Under the pieces are notes generated by a model. The model searched no databases. It was not told where the DNA came from and saw only the letters and a program-made list of their open reading frames with translations. A program made the translations under genes and the position numbers. Below are positions 37,550 to 48,067 of a stretch of 64,000 bases of DNA, piece after piece (position 1 is the stretch's first letter; each line of letters starts with the position of its first letter). The stretch is from Gautieria morchelliformis. Its lineage: Eukaryota > Basidiomycota > Agaricomycetes > Gomphales > Gomphaceae. Location of the stretch: the NCBI GenBank assembly GCA_015179125.1, contig WHVA01000568.1, positions 1 to 64,000 on the forward strand, given 5' to 3'.

Positions 37550-39433
37550 CTAGGGGGCGGGCGGAGGGGTCATATTCGCCTCGGCGCCCTCATGCGCTGC
37601 CGTCCCATGCCCCTCCTTCCGCGCCCCCGCGCTCATGCTCTGCCCCACGCCCGCACTCGCCTCCCCATACTCACCCTGCGCCGTAAGCTCCGCGTGCCCT
37701 ATCTTGACCAACTTGGAATCGAACGCGCCGCGCCTGTAGTAGGTCACGATGCGCTCCAGGAGGTCGGACGTCGAGATGTACGGCGTGCGGCGCGTCGGAA
37801 TGAATTTGCCTGGGGAATGGGGAAGTGGAACATGACGGGGCAGAGGATGGGTACAAGACACAAGAGAAGGAAGAAGGAGAAGGGTGAGCAAGGAAAGCGA
37901 GGAGAGACGAACGGCGGGAAAATGAAAACACAGAAAGAGCAGCATGTAACAAGATAGAATTCAAGGACAGAGATATGAGAAGGAATTTTAACCACAAGTC
38001 AGCAAACACGGAACACAACACCAAACCCGATTACGCACCTTGCCCCTTGACATATGCATACACATCCTCCGTCGATCCCGCGGCATACGGCGCATCATCA
38101 TGTGCGACATAGTCGATCTGATGTTCCGCGATGAACCCGGGGTCTATGACCCACGGGGCGGTGGGCAGGACGTGGTCCACGTAGCGGCAGTGGTGGAGCG
38201 ATTGGATGCTAAAAGAGGGGTGAGTGGGGGGCAAGATGCAGGGATTAGTCAACGAAATACAGCCGACGGGCAACACGCACCGCTCAGCGTGGGTCATGGC
38301 AGTGCGCGCCTTGTGCGCGTGCACGAGCTCGTCGGAGCAGACTCCGACGATGAGGTAGACGGAGGGAAACGAGAGCTTGGCTTGGCGGAGCTGCAGAGCG
38401 TGGCTTGTGCGAGCAAGGCGTGAGTAGGTCAGCCACGAGCGCAACGGATTGAAAAGGAAGGAGGGTTACCCGTAGTGGAAGAGATCGTATACGCCTGTAA
38501 GGGGAGATCGACAATGTGAGGTTAGTAACGGTATGGCAGAGACTGACGCACCATCCGCGTACACACGCACTGGGCGTCCGACAGGGGGCGGGTTTATTTT
38601 GTAGGGGCGGGGAGAGGTCCCGTCGATGGCGGCGAAGACGAACGCTTGTATTTCGGCGGGGGTGAGGGTAGCGGTGTTGACGGCCGAGGTATCGAGGGTG
38701 GGCACGGGTGGGGGTGGGGCCACGGACACGGCGAGGCTTGCGTCGTGTGCTTTGGTTGGACTGCCCGCCTCTGACGGGGTAGATAAGACGAGCACAGGCG
38801 GGGGGCGCTGGTCTGGGGCTTGTGCGAACTCTGATTCTGGAGGTGCGGCGGACGATGGCGATGGCGACGCGAGTGGGGTGCCTGCACCTCCCTCGCCCTC
38901 GCCGCCTGCGGCGTCCTCGCCTTCGCTCAGCCCGCTCCCCGGACTGGCGGGGCTGCCCGCACTCGAGGGGACGCCGATGCTGCTCCTCGCGACGGCGGTC
39001 GAGCTGGACTCGATGTCGCCGTCGTACGTCGGGGAGTCGACGCCGCTGTCGGAGGAGAGGACGGCGGCGATGCGGGGCGGGGCGGGGTGGCGTGTGCGGT
39101 GTTGGACGTGCTGGGCGGCGACACGGGACTGGGCGGCCGCGAGGCTGGCAGCGGGGTGGTGACGGGATGCGGGGCCGGGGGCGGCGTGCGTCGTGGAGGA
39201 CGTGCGCGCGGGGAGGGCGGGGGCGGGGGCGGGCTGCGTGCGGGGGACGGAGGCGGACGAGGCGGCGTCGTCGGTGAGCGGGTCGTTGTCCTCTGCGTGG
39301 GGTCAGCAATGTGCGGAAAATGGGGCTGCGGCTCACCCTCGCTGGCATCGTACGCGGGGGAGTCGACGGGGAGATGCTTCGCCATCCCGAACGAGCGTTT
39401 CACGGGCAGCGACTTTCGGTGCGTGTCGTCCAT
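37550..39433 (-). CDS. PCT1: Choline-phosphate cytidylyltransferase
   Basis: This enzyme makes CDP-choline from CTP and phosphocholine, the regulated step of the Kennedy pathway. The catalytic domain begins GRPVRVYADG, continues VYDLFHYGHALQLRQAK (nucleotidyltransferase HxGH, split by an intron after HYG), then VYLIVGVCSDELVHAHKA, MTHAERCESLHHCRYVD, APWVIDPGFIAEHQIDYVAH and DDAPYAAG. The C-terminal signature usually written RTxGIST reads RTPYISTSD. An N-terminal extension of roughly 270 residues is Ser/Pro/Ala-rich and probably disordered. The start is taken as ATG 39433 (MDDTHRKSLPVKRSFG). Introns lie near 39338-39300, 38551-38500, 38470-38410, 38280-38215 and 38037-37810. A decayed inverted copy of part of the gene sits near 43.5-44.0 kb. 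Confidence 0.92.
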
Positions 39434-39523
39434 GGGAGAGAGCGCACGTGACCTGTGACGTAAATGCGCCGGATTCGAGTCGCCGTGCGTGCAGCGAGCG
39501 ACGCCGCACGCTACGGCCACCAC
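39434..39523. promoter_or_regulatory. Short divergent promoter region PCT1/helicase
   Basis: Only about 90 bases separate the likely PCT1 start (39433, minus) from the likely helicase start (39524, plus). Any promoter must be shared or overlap the coding regions. No TATA box is evident. Both starts are inferred. Confidence 0.4.
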
Positions 39524-42500
39524 GATGCAGCCCACGACTACCTATGGGACGTCGCCCACGACCCCGATGCTGCCCCCCACGCTGGCCCCTATGCTGACCC
39601 CGCCGACCTCGACGCCCTCGTCCCTGATGAGGACTCCCTCGCCCTCGCCAGACATCGCACACACCTGCCCCCTACGACTGGCGCACTCGCGCATCCTCAC
39701 GTCGCCGCCCAGGCGGCCTCATCGACCCGCCCGCCCAGCACGACGCACAGCTCGTCTTCCCGAGGCGGTACAAGTACCCCTTGCAACCCCTGCAGCCCGG
39801 CGAGAAGTGGTACCCAGAGATACAGAACTATAAGGAGAGGTGCGTCCGTGTATCATCCTAGTATGTATACTGACGTCCTGTCGTCCCAGATTTCTCGAAC
39901 TCCTCACCGCCGAGCAAGAAACAGAACAAGCCCTCATCCGCACCCGCCTCGCCCACTGGCCCCAGTCCAAGCTAAAACGTGACGGCTACTGCCTCACAGG
40001 GCTCTCCTCCTTCTGGCTCCAGTCGACCCAGTTCGGCAAACCCGTCGCCGCGTTCTTGTTAGGCCCCGGCATTGCCCTGCCATATCATCGCTTCGAGTGA
40101 GATGTCCTCTATCTCATAATACATCCTTCCTCTAACTCCCCCTTACCGTCCAGAAACGGAACCCAGGTCCTCCTTTCCCGCCTGGACCCGCTCAAGTCCC
40201 TGACGGGACAGGGGTGCGTCGTGGGCAGCTCCGAGACCGAGATCCGCATCAGTTTTGAGAACAAGTTGGACTTGGCCGGCGTCCCTGGGGGTGAAAGCGC
40301 CGTTGACATGGCGGGTCCGGGTGAACTGCCGAATGGAGAGGTGGGGGCGCGCATGCTAGACGACACATGGAGGTACATGCTGTTTGTCCTGTCGTCCATT
40401 TTATATTTATGCCCGCCCCAGACTCGACCTCTTCACAACCGACATCGCATACACCCGCATGCGCGCTGCAATCCAGAGCTTGGAGTATGACCCAGCGGAG
40501 CAGGAGAGGCTGGCGGGCGTGGCTAATGATGCGCACGCCGAGGAGCGCGCGGAGCTGCTCTCAAGCCCTGGATCTCCGACGAGTGCCTCCGCGGGAGCAT
40601 CACCGCCGCCTACAGCGTCCCCCGGGGTGTCGCGCGCAGAAACGATCTTGCAGGGCACGTTCTTGAGGGACGTGTTGTTGGCGGGGTTTACGGATGTGAA
40701 GGAGGCGGGGAGTGGGGGTGCGTCGACTGCAAAACCAGGGCGGACTGGAGCGAAAACATCGACACCGTCATCTTCAAAATCGCACGCAGACCCGCCTCCC
40801 GCCGTAGCTGGAACACCCCATCACCCCCAGCCATGCATATACCCTCTTGAACCCGCCTCTCCCTCTCCCTCTGCTTCGGTTTCCTCATCCCCCGCCTCCC
40901 CCTCACCCCTCGGTTCCTTTTCGGGTACCGCCTCGCCCGCCTCTGCCTCAGCTTCCTCCTCCGCGTGGCCCTCTTCCCAGCCTCGCCTCGCCTTACCCAT
41001 CCCCGGCATATTCTCCCCCAACCAGCTCATCCACTCCTGGGCCCTGCGGCACCGCCGTCCGACCCCCGTCGTGGTGGAGGGCGACCCGGACATGGGGGCG
41101 CTGAATGCGAGCCAGAGGAGGGCGGTGGCGGGGATGGTCGGTGAAAGGGTTAGTGTTGTGCAAGGGGTGAGTCGTCAGAGAAATGTGTTATTAGGGGCCA
41201 AATGATGAATATGGCTCCTACCTTACAGCCCCCGGGACAGGGAAGACGAAGACGATTATTGAGGCTGTCAAGTTACTCAAGGTGCGTTGTGGACCATTCC
41301 CGCGTGAGCCACTCACTCACCACCCTTTTTCCCACGCCACAGGTCCACTTCCAAGTCCCGCACCCCCTCCTCATCTGCACCTACACCAACACCGCCGTCG
41401 ACACCCTCGTCGCAGGCCTCGCCACCGCGGGCCTACGGCCCCTGCGTGTCGGCACGCCAGCGAAAATAGCCCCGGCGCTCCATGAGCACACGCTTGCGGC
41501 GCAGGTGGCGAAGCATCCACTCAGAGAGACGGTAGAGCGGGCGGAGGAGGCGGTGAAGCGGGTGGAGGCGGATATTGCCCGGTTAGAAGACAAGATGCGG
41601 GGTATGGGGATGCGGGTGGGCGCGGGGGAGGGGCTTGGATAGGCGGGGAGGGCGGGAAAGCAGAGGAGTTGAAGAGAAGGATGGAGAGGATGGGGAAGGC
41701 GCTCGCGGTGCGGAGGGGGCGGGCGTGGGCGTTGAATAGGGCGGTTGTGAAGGATGTTGTGGAGGGGGCTGATGTGGTGAGTGCTGCGCGGCTTGTGTCG
41801 GTGCGGGCCGTGCTACGCACGCCACCGGCGTTGTGTCTCTTTGGTTCTGATATTGACTGGTTTGGCTTGTTTGCTCCTACGTGTGCCTTCCCCTACCTGC
41901 CTCCTTAGATCTGCACAACCTGCATCACAGCAGCGACGGCAGCGATGGGCGTGGTCGATTTCCCCGTGGTGTTCCTCGACGAGGCGAGCATGAGTACGGA
42001 GCCGGCGTCGTTGATTCCGCTTATGAAGGGGGTGAGTTTTTGGGTGTGTGTGTGTTGCATTGTGTTGCATGTGCTGATGATTATGTGGCCGTGCTGCGTT
42101 CCTCACGCTATGTTCTCTGCATTGCGTCGCGTCATCCCAGTCCCGGCACCTCGCGCTCATTGGAGACCACAAGCAGCTCCCACCCGTGATCACGAGCCGC
42201 AAGGCACAGGCGGGCGGGCTAGGCGTGAGTCTGTTCGAGAGGTTAAAGAAGGAGAACGGTGCGTGTCCAGAAGGGTCATGTGTTTATTCACTGACGCTAA
42301 TCTACACGATCCAGCCGTCCCCTCCATCATGCTCGACCTCCAATATCGCATGCACCCTTCCCTCGCGCGCTTCCCCTCCTCCGAGTTCTATAACTACGCC
42401 CTCTACGACGGTACCGTCGACCTGCACGGCGGGGTGCCCCCAGCACTCCTCCCGCCGCGCTCGAGCCACCTAGCAATGGACGGCGTGGGGCCGTCGGTCA

Positions 42501-43174
42501 TTTTTCTTGACCATGCGGGCGGGGAGGAGATGAAGGATAGAAGTCGCGTGAATAGAAACGAGGCGAGGATTGTCTGTGCGATTATTGAGGATTTGTTGAT
42601 GCATAATCCGGTGAGTGGCGGAGAGGCCGTTTCAAGCAGGGGTGTGCGTGCTTGCTGATGCTCGTGGGTGGGTGGACTCATAGAACATGATGGGCCGCGA
42701 CGTTGGGGTGATCGCCCCCTACGCAGCGCAGATCTCCCTCCTCGAACGTACCCTCCGTGCAAACAGCGCTTACCGCGCCCAGCTCGACGCCCTCCTCGGC
42801 CCCCTCCGCGCGATGCAAGTCGGCCACGTCGAGGTCAAGACCGTGGACGGCTTCGAGGGGCGCGAGAAGGACGTCATCATCTTCTCGACGGTGCGCAACA
42901 ATGCCGCGGGGCACATTGGGTTTCTCGCGGACAGGCGGCGTATGAATGTCGGGCTGACGCGCGCGAAGAGGGGATTGTTCGTTGTGGGGAGTGTCGGGAC
43001 GTTGAGGAGGGAGGGGGTGGGTGTAAGTGGCGGCGCAGGAGGGGGCGCGAGAGCGGGGGGGAGGGGGAGGAAGGGCGAGCGGGACGTGTGGGTGCGGTAT
43101 GTAGATTGGCTCTCGGAAAATGGGGCGGTGAAGGTGTTGCGGGGGGAGACGTTAGCAAAGATCCTGGGGAAGTG
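39524..43174 (+). CDS. SF1B UPF1/IGHMBP2-type helicase
   Basis: An ATP-dependent DNA/RNA helicase. Motif I is GTGKTKTIIEAVKLL (41,235), followed by CTYTNTAVDTLV (Ia), VVFLDEASMSTEP (II, DEAS), LIGDHKQLPPVI (III), MLDLQYRMHPSLARFP (IV), VGVIAPYAAQ, VKTVDGFEGREKDVIIFS (V) and NVGLTRAKRGLFVVG (VI). The N-terminal part has KYPLQPLQPGEKWYPEIQ and an ETEQALIRTRL helix. Exons 39890-40096, 40154-40372 and 40422-41166 splice cleanly. Three places do not: the extreme N-terminus before 39712 (frame change), the five-C run at 41229-41233 just before motif I, and the G-rich stretch at about 41627-41640. Each could be a one-base homopolymer error or real damage. The N-terminal start (ATG 39524, MQPTTTYGTS) is tentative. 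Family placement is secure; the exact orthologue is not. Confidence 0.8.
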
Positions 43175-43540
43175 ACTATATACTTTCCATTTCCATTTTT
43201 CTTTAGTAGTTTACAGGTACCATACGATGGGGTTAAAATTAGAGAATCTAATAATGTAGATCGGGTTTCAGCCCCAGTGAGAATCCACATGGGTACGGTG
43301 TATGTATCGGACACGCCAGGTTAAAAGAACGGATTCCTGTGCGTTAGCAAGTTAAGTACTCAAGCTAACATTCTATTAGTTTGTGTCAAGCTTATCCAGA
43401 CCCACGGCCTCCATGTCCAGTCCATGAGATTCTCCCATTCATGATGCGCACGGAGCTGAATTCTGCGGGACTCTGGAGCAGCTTGAGCAAGCATACCTGG
43501 TTACGTGTGATCCTCAGCCATGATACACTGCTGCATGTCG
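43175..43540. other. Intergenic before repeat island
   Basis: 3' flank of the helicase gene. GC falls sharply here relative to the preceding 11 kb, marking the edge of the GC-rich block. No coding pattern or repeat was recognised. Confidence 0.4.
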
Positions 43541-43975
43541 CCTACTGCGGTGAAGCAGCCTTCAATGGCGTCCCCTCGAGTGCAAGCAGCCCTGTGAGTC
43601 CAGGGAGTGTGCCAAGTGAGGGCAAGGATGTGCCAGGCAGCGAAGGCGAGGGAGGCCCACTCATGTTCCCGTGCCTGTTGTCCGCTGCTGCTCCGGAATC
43701 GGTGTTCGCAGACCAGTGCCCCCCACCTGTGCTCATGTTATCTACCCTGTCAGAGGCAGGCAGTCTGACCAACGCACACAACGCCAGCCTCGCCGTGTCC
43801 GTGGCCCCAACCCCCACCTGTGCCCATCCTTGATACCTCTGCGATCAACACCACTACCTCCTTTCATCTCCCCAGCCATTGATGGGACCTCTCCTCACCC
43901 CTACAAAATAATCCCACCTCTGTCAGACACCCAGTGTGTGTGTATATGGATGGTACATCATAGCATTCTGTTCTG
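43541..43975 (+). pseudogene. Decayed inverted fragment of PCT1
   Basis: Read on the plus strand, this segment matches the minus-strand PCT1 gene from NGVPSSASSPVSPGS (parent IGVPSSAGSPASPGS) through SEGEGG, PPPVLMLSTLSEAGS (parent PPPVLVLSTPSEAGS), NASLAVSVAP and the DNA encoding DGTSPRPYKI up to VYADG. It also continues into the first bases of the following PCT1 intron (GGTGCGTCA in the parent, GGTACATCA here). It is therefore a genomic duplication, not a spliced retrocopy. A stop at about 43831 and further frame breaks make it non-functional. Most differences convert CG to CA or TG. The copy lies about 4.5 kb from and inverted to its parent. Confidence 0.85.
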
Positions 43976-44530
43976 AAAGCTTGAATAGGGCCTGATGCCC
44001 TCACAATGAGCTTGGTCAGCTGCAGATCAAGCTGGGCTTTTGGAACCAACTATTTGGTCGCAATACAAAAATTTACTATAAGCATCCATACACCTTCAGT
44101 TCCTGCTTCCATGAATTTTGTCCAACACTGTCTTGCTTACTGGAAACCGGCCACAGTTCAAAGGTTTAGTTGGCTTTGTTAAGACCAGTCCCCGAGTCCA
44201 GACCTGAGGCCCCTCAGATCTTACTTGGGAACCTTTCTTGGCTTAACTTGGGTTTCCATTGGTTCATCATTCACCCTGACTTCCTTTCCCAGATATTCCT
44301 GTTCTATTTCTGATGATCATCTGCCTATCCTTCTTCCTGCTCAATATGAGTATTGATGCCCTCTTTCCATTCCTTGCAATTAGTAAACCCCCCGTCATGT
44401 ACACTAAATCCTCAGTTCTGATATCGACTTAGATCCTCATATCTTCCTCTCCTCTGTCTGACCCCAGTCCCGAACCTCGGCTTGAAGCTGAAGCCGATCC
44501 CGAGTTGGCTTCCTGAAATTAGGGCGGAAC
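43976..44530. other. AT-richer sequence between PCT1 fragment and copia-1
   Basis: About 550 bases without a recognisable gene. There is a weak possible continuation of PCT1 similarity near 44010-44040 (GCTGCAGATCAAGCTGG). The bases just before 44531 carry GGAAC, the left target-site duplication of copia-1. Confidence 0.4.
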
Positions 44531-44808
44531 TAAAGACAAATGTAAGTTCCCAGTGGCAGCGAAAGACACACTAGGTAGTTATACACTACCTAAAGACAAA
44601 TGTAAGCTACAAGCTAGTTAGCTTTGCTCTCGTTATACAGGTTAGGTACTCACTTCCCAGTGGCAGCGAAAGACACACTGGGAAGACTACACTATTGTAC
44701 ATACACTCATACAAATACGCGTGTCTCAGATTGAAAGGGGGTCGAGCACAGACCAATTGTTCCACCTTCCCGGGTCATGCCGAGCTACAAGACGCTCGAC
44801 ATCCTATA
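44531..44808 (-). repeat. copia-1 3' LTR (278 bp, with internal duplication)
   Basis: It matches the 171-bp LTR at 51859-52029 but is 107 bp longer. The segment beginning TAAAGACAAATGTAAG and the segment CCCAGTGGCAGCGAAAGACA each occur twice. The outer end abuts TSD GGAAC; the inner end is TATAGGATG where the other LTR has TGTAGGATG. Confidence 0.85.
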
Positions 44809-47800
44809 CTCCCCCTCGAGCGTGGTAGTAGAGAGGCCGAGTGATTTGGAATGAAGGTCGAAGGTGGATGGGGAAAGGAATTTCGTAAAAATGTCCGCGG
44901 TCATGTTGGAGGATGGCTTGTATTTCAGTTGGATTGTACCGTCGGTAATTTGCTGCCTAATAAAATGGTACTTGACGTCAATGTGCTTCATCCGACGTAA
45001 TGGCTTTTGGTGGTTAGCAAACATGATGGTTCCCTGGTTGTCCTCGTAGATGATGGTGGGTTCATCTAGTGTAAAACACAATTCTTGAAGAAGCCGACGT
45101 GTCCATAGTATCTCACGCGCAGCCTCGGATAGTGCGATGTATTCCGATTCTGTAGAGGACAGAGCAACAATGTTCTGTTTCTTTGAGGACCACGAAACGG
45201 CACCTTTACCCAAAAATAGAGCGTTTCCGCTCGTCGATTTCCTGTCCTCAGAATCTCCAGCAAAATCTGCGTCTGAGTATGCATATAAAGTGAAATTTTC
45301 TCCACCGAGTGTTAAGATTCGGTCATGAGTGTGATATACATATTGAAGGATTCGCTTAGCCAGATTCCAATGAGTTTGGCTAGGATTTGACGAGTATCGC
45401 ACCAATTTATTGGTAGCATGTGCTATGTCAGGGCGCGACACGGTGGCAGCGAACATTAAGCTGCCTATAAGTTCTCAATAGGGGAAATCCTTCGTTTGTT
45501 CGTCATCGCTCACGATCGCGGAGAAGTCGATGCCGAGGGGAATGGGAATTTTGGGTGGTTTTGTATGCTGTACTTTGAATTTCACCGCTATGTCCTCAAT
45601 ATAACTTTCTTGCGAGATATGGATAGAATGAGACTTAGCATTACGAGTTATGGCTGTCCCAAGGATCCAATGTGCGTCTCCCTGACCGGACACGCCGAAT
45701 CGATTGCTGAACGCGTCTTCAAGCCCCATGAGTCGATTTTCGTGACCTACTGATGTAGCATTGTCGACCCAGAATCCAACGATGGCCCATGATCCATCAT
45801 CCCACGTTTTGAAGAATAACGCTTGATCGTGCTCTGAGCAGGTCCATTCGAGCATCTTCATAAACTCTTCGAGGGTCTTCCTCCATTGATTTCCGCCTTG
45901 CTTCATTCCATAAAGGGCTTTCTTCAGTCTGACTGGTAAGTGTTCCTTCCCCGGTACTCTAAACCCTTCTGGTTGCTCGACCCATACATTTTCTTTCAAC
46001 TAACTGGATATACTCCTGTACCTTGGAAACGACTTCCGACTTGAGGGTAAGTGATTCCACCCAAATCGCTCGTGTATAATCATCCACGATGATCAGGAAA
46101 TATTTTTTTCCATCAAAGCTGGTCGTCTCCATGGGACCGGCCAAGTCCATATGGATCAATTCACCTGTGTGAGTCGCTCTGGTTCTCCCTGTTTTAAACG
46201 GCGTCTTATGCTGTTTACCATGTATGCATGCCAAACAATCCGCACTACTGATCTGATCTTCTATGATTTGCATGCCTGTGGCATGCTTCGCTGCCAAATT
46301 GCGCACGTCCGCGATGTTCAGATGTCCGAGCCTCTGATGCCAACGCATAGCATCATTCTCCTCCTTCACTGTAAGTGCCATTACTGCTTCATCGAGTCTA
46401 TTGTTCAACTCTTCTGCAGTAGGTTCTATGATCGAGTGAACAATCGGGCATGGGTTACGCGGCTGCACGATCGAGAAATCCGCAGGGTAAGTGTTTCCTC
46501 TTTCGCATACTTCGGCTACTAATCTATTCGCCGAGTCTTTGATGGTACAGCCGTCTCTGTGGAGGTTTACTTTAAACCCATCTTTGATAAGCTGTCCAGG
46601 AGAGAATAGGTGCGTATAAATGCTTGGCACCCACTGGACGTGCGGGATTTCAACGGTCCTCCTTTCTCCATGATTGTTCATCCCGATTTTCACAGTACCG
46701 CTACCCTTCGATTGCACCTCCGCACCATTTGCGGCAGTGAAGGACCTAGGACTCGTGAATGGGACGAAATCGTGTAAGTCCTCTATTTTTGGCGTAAAGT
46801 TCCCTGACGCCGCTGTATCAATAAAGCAGCGCCGCATAACAGGACTATCGCCCAAGAACATTGAAGTCTCAATGACTGAGAATAAGCCGCGCGACATAGA
46901 AGGGCTCCCTTTGGTCTTATCCTGATCGCCAGTCGGTGAGTCCTTTTTTCTATCTTGTTGCGAACCGCTGTCCCTCTTCTTCTTCGGAGAGGGGCAATCC
47001 TTTGCAAAATGACCTTGACCTCCGCAATTATAGCATTTGCCTGAGCGTCCCGAAGACTTCTTCGGCTTGCTCCCCCTCGCACTCTGTGGGGTGCTCTGTG
47101 TGGCCCCCTGCAAGGTCGAAGTTGAGGTCGTTCTGGGCTTTTGTTGGTTCTTCTTTGCTATAGCAAACGCTGAGCCCTCTGCCCTGGTGCGCAAACCCTT
47201 CCTTATCTCCACCTGACACAGATTGCCAACCAATTCCGCCACCATGTCATGATCCCAGTCGATGGTATTGGTAACTGCGTCAAACTCCTCCAGGAGTGTG
47301 TTGAGAAAGAAGCTAAGATAGAGCGGCTCCGGAACAGGATGGCCAGCTTCTATGAGCCTCAAATGTAATGAGTCCATCCTGGCTTTATGCTCCATGATAC
47401 TGGAACCGTCATAATGAATGTGAGTGATTTCTCCGAGCAGCGACGCTCTCGTATTTGCTAAACGATTGCCATACACCGTATGCAGTGTGTTCCAGGCCAA
47501 GCATGGGTCGCGATTATCACGAATCGCCGTCCATTGCTGTTCTTCAAGACGCAGATCAATTTCTGTGTATGCACGCTCCATCCGGAGCATCCAAGCTTCT
47601 TCTAGCTCCAGCTCCTCTTCCATAGGAGCTTTCGAGTCAGCACGTATCGGACTGGGGACTCTTCCCATCACAACCTCCCACTGGTTGAGGGATCGCAACA
47701 TCAACTCCATACTTGCGCTCCATGAAAAGTAATTATCATGGTGCAACTTTGGGAACGCAGAGTAGGCAGTACCAGTACTTGACTGGTAATTGTTCATTTT

Positions 47801-47821
47801 ATCAAGTGGTGTAGCTGGCAT
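44785..47821 (-). pseudogene. copia-1 gag-pol, deleted between integrase and RT
   Basis: The reading frame starts at ATG 47821. In order come a gag domain (HHDNYFSWSASMELMLRSL), a CCHC zinc knuckle CYNCGGQGHFAKDC (about 47,030), a protease with FIDTAASGNF, the GAG-pre-integrase block HQRLGHLNIADVRNL, the integrase zinc/core start CLACIHGKQHKTPF and HMDLAGPMET with DDYTRAIWVES. At about 45,998 the frame jumps directly into the distal part of reverse transcriptase (VWVEQPEGFRVPGKEHLPVR then LKKALYGMKQGGNQWRK and FWVDNATSVG). The integrase C-half and RT N-half are therefore absent. RNase H follows with YSDADFAGDSEDRKSTSG and SSTESEYIALSEAAREILW. A TGA at 45475-45477 interrupts PYxELIGSLM. The element cannot transpose on its own. 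Confidence 0.88.
44809..44820 (-). other. copia-1 polypurine tract
   Basis: On the minus strand this reads CTCGAGGGGGAG directly before the 3' LTR, the expected primer for plus-strand DNA synthesis. It overlaps the end of the pol reading frame. Confidence 0.7.
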
Positions 47822-48067
47822 TGTTACAGTGGATTTTTGCGTTCAGAAGGTAGGGCCGGGGCCCAGGGCTGTCCACGAGTCCAGGTTCCTGCAGGTGACT
47901 CGCAGTTCAACCTGCGATTTTAACCTGCAGATCCAACTCCCACAAGTCCAGGTTACCCGGCGCCTAAATACCTGCCAAGTCCAGGTTTGGCCTTTGGAAT
48001 TCCGCAGGTGACTCGCAGACCTGCAAGCCTTAAATGCCAAGAATTCATGTCATAAGTCATTTACATG

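Noticed and set aside
38284..39348. 354-codon Arg/Pro-rich minus-strand frame
   Set aside because: It is a shadow of PCT1; the true frame gives the cytidylyltransferase domain and the match to the 43.5-kb fragment.
43381..43833. Novel 150-codon protein gene
   Set aside because: Most of the frame is explained as a decayed copy of the PCT1 N-terminal region; the first 50 codons have no support.
44531..44680. A separate solo LTR fragment left of copia-1
   Set aside because: The exact GGAAC duplication places the element edge at 44531, so the extra repeat is an internal LTR duplication.
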